Assembly (NCBI GenBank): GCA_026770585.1
Contig: MU648443.1
Location: forward strand, 1-12,792
Length of the DNA: 12,792 nt
Source: Baffinella frigidus
Lineage: Eukaryota > Cryptophyceae > Cryptomonadales > Baffinellaceae
Reading direction: 5' to 3'
The position numbers were made by a program, and so were the translations under genes. Numbering within the stretch: the stretch's first letter is position 1; the number at the start of each line of letters is the position of its first letter. A model generated the notes under the pieces. The model was not told where the DNA came from. It was given only the letters and a program-made list of their open reading frames with translations, and did not search any database. Positions 1 to 6,900 of this stretch are shown one piece after another.

Positions 1-203
1 GATAAAATTGAAGTTCTTAGTCCTAGTTCCGTTCCAAGCAAAACTCCTTCTGCGATATCGACTACCATGATGGACCCGTCTGATAAACTCAGTGATTTTA
101 TGGTTTGGTCAAAAAATTCAGGATGCCCAGGACAATCGAAAAAAACTTGTGCCACATGCTTTTTCCATTTTTTCTCAATAATAACAAAGTAGTCAATGAT
201 CCT
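1..203 (-). CDS. EF-2/Snu114-type translational GTPase, partial (G3 region; 3' part off the window, 5' part not found)
   Basis: The open frame reads leftward from 203 to the window edge. It contains a G3 motif DCPGH near 121-135, followed by features of the EF-2 superfamily: SLSDGSIMVVD, then AEGVLLGTE. In EF-2 and in the U5 snRNP GTPase Snu114 (EFTUD2) the matching stretch is a PGH motif followed by SDG, VVD or FID, and EGV with TE. Snu114 is favoured because Brr2 and SmE lie in the same window, but EF-2 or EFL1 remain possible. Snu114 acts in the U5 snRNP and controls Brr2 during spliceosome activation. The gene looks odd: an in-frame TAA lies at 206-204, no ATG precedes G3, and I find no P-loop (GKT/GKS) in a plausible frame back to the BRF1 stop at 422. 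Either an acceptor AG at 203-202 (minus) joins an exon I cannot see, or this is a frameshifted or truncated copy. The segment is visibly less AT-rich than its surroundings. Confidence 0.55.
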
Positions 204-421
204 TTAAGCGCACCAAAAGTGGATTTAATCGGGTCTATCTTTTTATAATATAATATTTCTATCTTTTTATAATATAATATTTTTGTATGTGAATAAATTC
301 GCTAGAATATTTTATTTTTGTATTTCTAAAACAAAAATTAGATAAAATCAAAAATCGGGTAAATATGGAAATATCTGAATTTAAAAGGGGATTATCCTAA
401 GAAACACATTTGAAAATTTTT
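204..421. other. Spacer between BRF1 and the GTPase fragment
   Basis: These 218 bases separate the BRF1 stop codon from the open part of the GTPase fragment. They are very AT-rich and include a 24-bp tandem repeat. On the minus strand a frame is open from about 303 down to the G3 region, with an IKST-like string near 225, but it has no ATG and lies in a different frame from the DCPGH segment. No RNA gene was recognised here. Confidence 0.5.
234..281. repeat. 24-bp tandem repeat, two perfect copies
   Basis: The copies lie at 234-257 and 258-281. Each begins TCTATC and ends in an alternating A/T tract (TATAATATAATATT). The unit is a multiple of three, so it would keep a minus-strand reading frame, but the content looks like AT-rich slippage in a spacer rather than coding sequence. 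Confidence 0.9.
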
Positions 422-1636
422 TTAAATAATTTTTGAAAAATAAAAAGGTCTCTCTTTTTGACTTCTTGGCATAATGGATTGTGAGAAAAAATAGTTAGAA
501 TTAATTTCAGCCCAAATATGGTCCTTGACGATTAACTCAAAATCATTATTTAAATATACTTGAACCTTTTCTTTTTTGATTAAACATTTCAATGGTTTTT
601 TTTTCGTAACAAAATTTTTCAAATAAAATTGCCCATAATTTTTAATACTTTTTTCTGTGCCATCCATTTTTCTTGTTATTTTCCTACAATCCAGACTATT
701 ATTTTTTTTAATTAAATAAACAGAATTTGGAAAATCCCTCAAAAAATTTTTTTTTGAAGGAGGCCTACATTGATTACTGAATTGAAAATCGACTAATGTA
801 TCGTTATTTCCATCATCGCCTCCTCCGAAATCAAGATTTTTTCGTGTCAGCATAGAAATAGATGTTTTGTCAATTTCCCTTAGTCTGTTCCGCAGAGAAA
901 CATTCCCAATCCTTACCAGGCTACTTATTTCTTTTTGAGACCTTTTGATACCATGCATTTTCGAAGCTAATAAAAGTGCTGCGCCGCAAAGACCAGTGGG
1001 TCTTCTTCCTGTACTAATCCAATCTCTCTTCATTCTCGCTACTATTCTAAGAGCTGACATCGCAATAGCATTTTTTTTAAAACCCAAATTCATTTTTATT
1101 GCAAATCTATGAATAAAAAGAGAAGGATCGATTGTAGGCAACGAAAAATTTAACATTCTTGTAAATTTTAAAAATTCAATTCCAATTTTATTTGATCTAG
1201 TTTGAGTAATATCTGAAAAATCTATAAGTAAATGGGGAGTTTTTTCTTTTCTACAAATAGTATAAAGACAAGAAATGCACATAATATGAAGTTTTCTGTT
1301 ATTGATAATCCCTTTTTGTATAGCAAAAACAAATAGTTTAAAAGCCGATTCATTATGATAAGTTTGTAATTTTAGTGAATTTCCAAGTTGGTTAATTTTT
1401 CTTCGAATTCCAGAGTTTAGAATATTGGTCAAATCGTTATTTCGAGTTTTTTTACCGAAAGATAAATTTTTTATAATTTGGCCTTTTATTCTCGATTGAG
1501 AAAAGTTTTTGATATCAAAATTAAGATCTGAGTTGGCAATATTTTCTTCAATTAAAAATCCACAAAAATTACAAATTATTGTACCGATTGAAAAATCAAA
1601 TTCAACTTCTCTGTTCCCACATTTTGTACATTTCAT
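422..1636 (-). CDS. BRF1: Transcription factor IIIB subunit BRF1 (TFIIB-related factor)
   Basis: BRF1 is part of TFIIIB, which places RNA polymerase III on tRNA and 5S rRNA genes. The 404-residue protein opens with a zinc ribbon (C3, C6, C22, C25), followed by two cyclin-type repeats (about 75-165 and 170-260). The diagnostic stretches are RKEKTPHLLIDFSDI (about 129-143) and MKRDWISTGRRPTGLCGAAL (202-221). These match the BRF pattern of TPH(M/L)L(L/I)D(L/F)SD and RMKRDW..TGRRPSGLCGAALL, not TFIIB. Near the C-terminus, VKDHIWAEINSNYF (370-383) resembles the BRF1 homology block that contacts TBP/Bdp1 ('KTKIWxxLNxDYL'). The linker between cyclin fold and C-terminal block is short, so the protein is smaller than the human form (about 680 residues) and the yeast form (about 600). 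It is transcribed divergently from SmE. Confidence 0.93.
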   Translation of the reverse strand: MKCTKCGNREVEFDFSIGTIICNFCGFLIEENIANSDLNFDIKNFSQSRIKGQIIKNLSFGKKTRNNDLTNILNSGIRRKINQLGNSLKLQTYHNESAFKLFVFAIQKGIINNRKLHIMCISCLYTICRKEKTPHLLIDFSDITQTRSNKIGIEFLKFTRMLNFSLPTIDPSLFIHRFAIKMNLGFKKNAIAMSALRIVARMKRDWISTGRRPTGLCGAALLLASKMHGIKRSQKEISSLVRIGNVSLRNRLREIDKTSISMLTRKNLDFGGGDDGNNDTLVDFQFSNQCRPPSKKNFLRDFPNSVYLIKKNNSLDCRKITRKMDGTEKSIKNYGQFYLKNFVTKKKPLKCLIKKEKVQVYLNNDFELIVKDHIWAEINSNYFFSQSIMPRSQKERPFYFSKII

Positions 1637-1740
1637 TTTTTTAAAAATTCACGCCATAATATAAAATTGGTAATACCCTAATAAGATTTATAAAAATAAA
1701 CAGATAAAAAAAAGGTGTACTGAAAGAAACTATCCAAGTT
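1637..1740. promoter_or_regulatory. Shared divergent promoter region of BRF1 and SmE
   Basis: The 104 bases lie between the two divergent start codons, so both promoters and both 5' UTRs must fit here or reach into the neighbouring genes. The sequence is AT-rich with several TATA-like strings, none distinctive enough to name as a TATA box. No other gene was seen. Confidence 0.4.
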
Positions 1741-2044
1741 ATGATTACTCAACCGATAGTAAGTTAGTTATTAATTGAATATTTTTCAAGATTTTATTTA
1801 CTTTTTTTAAAAAATTTAAAAGAATCTTTTATTTAGATTTCTTCAAAATAATACTTTTGTTTCAATTTTTTTTCAAGGGAATATGAAAAATTATATAACT
1901 GGATTTATCGTTGGATTTGACGAATTTATGAATTTGGTGCTCGATAAAGCAACTGAAATTGACGAGGCAGGCAATCAAATTCATATTGGAAAAATATTAT
2001 TAAAAGGAGATTGCATTTCTTTAATCTCCGAAAAAATAAAATGA
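1741..2044 (+). CDS. snrpE: Small nuclear ribonucleoprotein SmE, two exons: join(1741..1758, 1823..2044)
   Basis: SmE is one of seven Sm proteins forming the ring around the Sm site of spliceosomal snRNAs. Exon 1 encodes MITQPI. Removing the 64-nt GT-AG intron continues in frame with NLLFRFLQ, reproducing the family's QPINLIFRYLQ N-terminus across the junction. The spliced product is 79 residues, against 92 in human. Sm1 follows: ITGFIVGFDEFMNLVLDKA, very close to animal SmE including FDEYMNLVLDDA. Sm2 is IGKILLKGDCISLI near the C-terminus. The open frame upstream of exon 2 is closed by a TAA at 1817-1819 inside the intron, so the N-terminus cannot be encoded contiguously. One oddity is the Sm2 residue normally Asn (KGDN), which is Cys here. 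If unspliced, translation could only begin at the internal ATG at 1883, losing a third of the fold. Confidence 0.93.
1759..1822 (+). other. Spliceosomal intron of SmE (64 nt, GT-AG)
   Basis: The 5' splice site is GTAAGT at 1759-1764 and the acceptor is TTAAAAG ending at 1822. Removal fuses codon ATA (Ile6) to AAT (Asn7) in phase 0 and restores the conserved PIN motif of SmE. A TTATTAAT string near 1768-1775 and the TTTAC near 1797 are possible branch-site regions, but neither is a clear TACTAAC. The length fits cryptophyte nucleomorph introns and not the 18-21 nt introns of chlorarachniophyte nucleomorphs. Confidence 0.9.
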
Positions 2045-2133
2045 GAATATTATTTTTTTGTATTCATCTGAAATATTATTTTCTCGACCGAGGCTTTCTT
2101 TACCAATCGATACGTTAAAAAGAATAGATATAT
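2045..2133. other. Convergent 3' spacer between SmE and the 325-residue protein
   Basis: These 89 bases lie between two facing stop codons. A less AT-rich patch, CTCGACCGAGGC at about 2082-2093, contains a short self-complementary core (CTCG/CGAG). I recognise no RNA gene. Confidence 0.4.
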
Positions 2134-3111
2134 TTATATAACGAAAAGATTTTTGAAGAGGATGGGAGACCGAAAAAAATTGTGAATTTTTGCTAAAAAA
2201 GCCAAATATGAAAAAATAGAAACAAAAAAAAAAATTTTTTTTTGGACGAAAACGCTTTTAATTAATTTAGGATCAATGTTTAGACACTCACGTGACTTTT
2301 CAATTATTTCCAAAATCCTAAAAAATTTATTTGCCAATATAAATTTTGATCGTAAATAAATAACAATTGCCTTTTTTCTATTTAAAAAAACAGATGTTAT
2401 AGCAAGTTTATTTATATTTGTAAAAAATATTCTTAAATTTAAAAGTTCAAAATCAAAAGTGTTTAAAAAAATTTGAGTCTTAGAGTATGTAAAAATAAAA
2501 TTATCAATTTTGGTTGTTCTTTTACAAGAAAGGTCTAAAAAACCACGAAATAAATTTTTCTCAATACTATATAATTCTTTTTTATAAAATTGCCAGATTA
2601 TCAACAAAAAATTTTTAGAAAACTTTTCGATTTTTTCTTTATCGTTGTCAAAATAACAATAACAATTATTTTTATTTTTTTTAAATTTACCCTTGTTACA
2701 GTTGTTATTAATTCTAAACAATAAACTTTTTGATAAATAAGATTTTTCATAATTTTGTTTACCGAAAAAACTTTCTATAAAATAGTGATTAAATTGATAC
2801 ACAAGCTTACAATGACTTTTTTCCAAAAAAATAGATTTTCCAAAATTTTTTTTAAAAAAAAAATCGAATAAAAAATAATTTAATCTGGTAAATCCGTAAA
2901 GCTCAAAAATAAAAAAGTGTTTAAGTTTAAAAAATAATTTTAGTAAAAAGAATTTTTTCAATACTATTTGTTTAATATTTTTATTACTTAATTGTATAAA
3001 CCGTTTATTTTTTAAATTTTTCCAAAATATTTTTTCATTGGAAAGAAACATTGTCCCGGCATTTCTTTTTAAATCTTTGATCCAAATTAAGTCAATAAAA
3101 AAAAAGGTCAT
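2134..3111 (-). CDS. Unrecognised 325-residue protein
   Basis: The frame opens with an ATG at 3111 and is uninterrupted for 325 codons. I do not recognise the family. The N-terminal half is rich in Phe, Lys and Leu, with a Phe-rich stretch around residues 60-92. The middle (about 135-160) has an Asn/Lys-rich low-complexity loop (NNNCNKGKFKKNKNN). The C-terminal third has better mixed sequence: FLNRKKAIVIYLRSKFILANKFFRILEIIEKSRECLNIDPKLIKSVFVQKK, suggesting helices. No signal peptide, Walker motif or zinc-binding cluster is evident. It is divergent from bystin across only 48 bases and convergent with SmE. In such a compact genome an intact frame of this length is very probably a real, fast-evolving gene, possibly a diverged member of an information-processing complex. 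Confidence 0.75.
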   Translation of the reverse strand: MTFFFIDLIWIKDLKRNAGTMFLSNEKIFWKNLKNKRFIQLSNKNIKQIVLKKFFLLKLFFKLKHFFIFELYGFTRLNYFLFDFFFKKNFGKSIFLEKSHCKLVYQFNHYFIESFFGKQNYEKSYLSKSLLFRINNNCNKGKFKKNKNNCYCYFDNDKEKIEKFSKNFLLIIWQFYKKELYSIEKNLFRGFLDLSCKRTTKIDNFIFTYSKTQIFLNTFDFELLNLRIFFTNINKLAITSVFLNRKKAIVIYLRSKFILANKFFRILEIIEKSRECLNIDPKLIKSVFVQKKIFFFVSIFSYLAFLAKIHNFFRSPILFKNLFVI

Positions 3112-3159
3112 AAAATTTTTTTTTTAAAAAAAGAAGCCTCAAGTTTTTTAAATTAAAAT
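3112..3159. promoter_or_regulatory. Very short divergent promoter region (unknown protein / bystin)
   Basis: Only 48 bases separate the two divergent ATGs. They are almost entirely A/T apart from GAAGCCTC at about 3133-3140. Core promoter elements for two genes must be packed here or extend into the coding regions. Confidence 0.35.
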
Positions 3160-3921
3160 ATGAACCCTATTGAAAATAAAAAAAACCTGGCCAATAAAAT
3201 TTTTTTAAAAACTCGAATACGATACAAAATCATAAAAATTTTAGAGAGAACCGGTCTGATATTAAAAATATATAAAAGTGGTAAATTGCCGAAAATAATG
3301 AAAATTATTCCTATTTTTAAAAACTTTGAAGAAATTTTGTGGTTTACTAGACCAGATACATGGTCACCTCAGGCCTTATTCGTTATCACCAGATTATTTT
3401 TAGCAACGTTAAAACCTTTCCAATTGGAAAGGTTTTTAACAATGATTTTAATACCCAGATTTCAAGAAAGTATTTTTTTAGGAAAGAAAAAATTGTCTAT
3501 ACATATTTTTATGGCATTAAAAATTGCATCCAAATACCCAAGAAGCTTTTTTTCTTTTGTTATAACCCCTTTGCTAAAAAAACAAAATTGTACGATAAAA
3601 GAAAGTATAATTCTTAGTGCAATAATTTCCAAGATGTCTTTTCCATTAGAAGTAATATCTTCTTTTTTATCTCATTTTTTAAACAAAAACTTTTCAAAAA
3701 CAAAGTTTATTATATTAAATAGTATTTTAAATAAAAATTATTTATTGCCGGTTCGAATAATTGATATGATTTTAGATTTTTTTGTTCAAAATGATTTTTC
3801 AAAAGATGTTTCATTTTCTCAAAAATGTTTTCTTTCGTTTTTAAGGAATTATTCTTGTTTTATTTCTAAAGAAGACCGGTATAAAGTCAGGAAAAAATTT
3901 TCCAAAAAATGGATTAAATAG
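3160..3921 (+). CDS. BYSL: Bystin / Enp1, 40S ribosomal subunit assembly factor
   Basis: Bystin (yeast Enp1) binds pre-40S particles and is needed for 18S rRNA maturation and export. The 253-residue protein covers the conserved bystin domain nearly end to end. Residues 41-51 (GKLPKIMKIIP) match the family's GKLPKAFKIIP. NFEEILWFTRPDTWSPQA (55-72) matches N(W)EDVLYLT.PE.WSP.A. RFLTMILIPRFQE (91-103) and the helix at 112-122 follow, as do CTIKESIILSAIISKMSFPL (144-163, cf. CTLREAVIIGSVISKVSIP) and YLLPVRIIDMILDFF (194-208, cf. YALPYRVVDALV.HF). The end, ISKEDRYKVRKKF, matches the terminal ITKEDK..LR. The long acidic N-terminal half of animal (437 aa) and yeast (483 aa) proteins is absent. Its stop codon TAG at 3919-3921 touches that of Brr2. 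Confidence 0.95.
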   Translation: MNPIENKKNLANKIFLKTRIRYKIIKILERTGLILKIYKSGKLPKIMKIIPIFKNFEEILWFTRPDTWSPQALFVITRLFLATLKPFQLERFLTMILIPRFQESIFLGKKKLSIHIFMALKIASKYPRSFFSFVITPLLKKQNCTIKESIILSAIISKMSFPLEVISSFLSHFLNKNFSKTKFIILNSILNKNYLLPVRIIDMILDFFVQNDFSKDVSFSQKCFLSFLRNYSCFISKEDRYKVRKKFSKKWIK

Positions 3922-6900
3922 TTATTTTTTTGAAATTTTTAATTCAAAATTTTTATCAAATTTTTTATCAAATTTGTTAACCAGATAAAACCTATATAAA
4001 ATTAAATTTTTATTTAGCTGCACAAAAAAACTAAAAAATAAGCAATTTTCCGACAAAAATTTTTCTGAAAAAAAAATCTTATTTTTACTGTCGTTTGTTA
4101 TTATTAACCGCCATTCAAGAAAAGAGTTTTTGTCGAAAATAAACTGATCGTTTTTGTTTTTAACATATATTTTAAAATCCAACTTAATCCAATTTTTTTT
4201 TCGGAAAAGTTTTATTCTCAAATCTGATAAAGTTTTGAAATTCGATTTATAAAATAATTTTTTTAACCGAGATGTTTTGTGGTTTGATTTAGGATATAAT
4301 TTTTCATGATAATATTGATTTACAAGGAATAAAAAATAAATATTTCTGTTAGAAAAATTGGTATAGAAACTTTTAAAAAGAAAATGCGGAGGAATTTTTT
4401 GAAGAAAGGTGGGAAGATAAATAAGAATGAAATTAGTATTTCTATAAGCATTTAATAAAAAATAAAATAAAATCCGCCGATTCTCATGATTAATAAAATT
4501 TGTTAAGATTGAAATTATATTTTTTATTTCTAATTCAACAAACAAAAGTTTTTGAGTGTTAATTGAAAAATTATTAGAAAGTGAAAAAAAAATTGGAAAA
4601 AGGTAAAAATTTACAAAATATAAAAGTTTTCTTAAAAAAATAATTTTTTTTAATTTTTTTTTTTTAAGTATACATCTTTTTAACAAAGTTTTTCTAAATA
4701 TGAAAAAATTTTTAAAAACAGCGTGATTTTTAGTGATTATCAAAAAGAATTTTTGTTCCCGCTTAAATATTTTTTCTTTTTCAAGAAATTTTAATTTTGA
4801 AACAATCCATAGTTTAATGTCAAATTGATAGAGGTCATTTTCTTTGAATAAATAAAAATTTGGATTTTCCCGGATTCTTTTTAAAAAAAAAGAATTGATA
4901 AATATATTTTTTAAATACAAAATCGAAAATTTATTAAAACACATTCCATTTTTGGCCAAATAATCATGTGTAGAAAGATGCCAACATGATTCAATAGTAA
5001 AAAAAGTTTTTGACGAAAATTGACAAATATTTAATGAATTTTTATCAAACTTTTTCAGAAAATTCGAACGTTCTAAAAAAGCAGAAATTCTTGAAAAAAT
5101 AAAAGAATTCTTTGATGGGTTTTGTTGAACCTCAAATATTGTAGTTTTTGAATTAAATTTTACATAACTTATTTTTGACAAATAGCTAGCTTTTAAAAAA
5201 CATGAATTAAAGTAATTTCTACAAAAAAATTCTTCTAATATTCTTTTTTTACAAACGCTAAAAGACTGTTCAATAAAAAATATTTTTATACAATGAAAAA
5301 CCCTAGAAACCTTATTTTTTTCAAAATTTTTAATAAAAAAAATAAATAAATAATCTCGTATAAAAAAAACTTTTTTTTTAATTTTTTTTAAAATCTTTCT
5401 TAACAAAAAATATTTTTTTTTTTTTTTTGAATTTAATGAAATTTGAAAAAATAATACGGGGTTTTCAAATCTATGATTTAATTTTGTTTTTATTGATTTT
5501 TCCAAAATATAAAATCTTCTTTGAAAATGAATTTTTCTTGAAAATTTATGAATTTTGAGGTAAATTTTTGAATCCAAAAAAATTTGTAAATTTTGAAAGT
5601 TTATCCATTCTAAAAAATCCAATATATTTGAAATAGGAAAACACGTCCCGACAATTATTGCTTCCTTGAAAAAATTTTGAAAAAAAATCTCCAAGCTAGA
5701 ACCAAAAGCTCTTTCTCCTAAAAAATGAAAGGAATCTATAAAAAAAATCATTTTATAGAATTTTCTGAAAAAATAAAAATTCTGCAGTTGAATGGCTTCC
5801 GTAAAACTCAATACATGTAGCGATTCTGTTTTTTTAATATTTTGGGATTTATGAAATTTAATACATACCATTTTTTTTACTGGAATACAAATTATTCCCA
5901 GAGACATTGTTCGTAAATTATTAATTATTAAGGATATACTTTCATTCCCCATAGATAAGTAAAAACCTGTGCTTTTTTTCTCATTTATTAAAATTGATAA
6001 TATAGAAATTTCAGCAAATAAATCCCTGGACGTTTTTTTTTCGGAAATAAAAATTTTGTTATTTAAAGACTTTAAAAAACTTGGTAGAATTTGAAAGAAA
6101 TTTTTCTTAAGTTTTCTAAGATTGGTTTTGAAATATTCCATTGATAAAATTCCAAAATGTAGGCCAGATAGGTATCTAGATGGCCATAAATCCCGATACA
6201 TTAAATTTTCTGAAAAAAAATAGAAATTATTTGGCATTAAAATTTCTGTAAAATTCATGATTAGTTCTATATCAGGAGTGTTATATCCTGAAAATTTTAA
6301 TCTTAAAGTGTAAAAAGGTGAAATTGGGTTTTCAAAAAAAGGTATAACTGTTGAAAATTCCACTATATTATTATTATCTATTCTATAAATTTTGAAAAAT
6401 TTATAAAAAATAAGAGTATCGGATAGATTATCTTCAAGAAAGATCCAGCAGCCATTTTTTTTTTTATTTATATAGATTTTCTGGATTTTAAATAATTCAA
6501 GGAAAAAATGAATTCTAATGGTATTTTTTGTAACAGGATGTACAGAAAATGTAACTTTTGCCAAATTTGATTCAAGTAAAAAATTTTGAATAACATAAAA
6601 GTTTTCGAAATTAATACAAATCTTTTCAGGTTTTTTTCCAATGTCCTTTTTTTGATTTATCTTTGAATTAATTTCATTTATTATTTTTAAAAATTTCGAC
6701 GTGAGGGTAAGTTTCATAGAACTATTGATTAAGGATTTTCCAGGCCAACAGCGATTTTTTACAGCAAAATATATTTGTAATGCAATATGGGCTAAACTAG
6801 CCCATCGCTTATAAATTGAAATTTCAAAAAAAGCTCTAAAAAATCTGCTTCCTATTTTTCCAACAAAAACTGAATCTGCTGCGAGAGAAAGATTTTGAAT

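Noticed and set aside
1-203. eIF2-gamma or EF-1-alpha fragment (both also contain DCPGH or DAPGH)
   Set aside because: The residues after G3 (SLSDGSIMVVD..EGV...TE) follow the EF-2/Snu114 pattern, not the eIF2-gamma pattern with NGAA or the EF-1-alpha pattern with KNMITG.
422-1636. TFIIB instead of BRF1
   Set aside because: The MKRDW..TGRRP(T/S)GLCGAALL and TPHLLIDFSD stretches and the C-terminal IWAEINSNYF block are BRF1-specific.
1883-2044. SmE as a 53-residue protein starting at the internal ATG
   Set aside because: This would drop the N-terminal helix and first strand, whose sequence is present upstream and restored by intron removal.
3360-3617. 85-residue plus-strand frame inside bystin
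   Set aside because: It overlaps conserved bystin motifs in another frame and has no recognisable content of its own.
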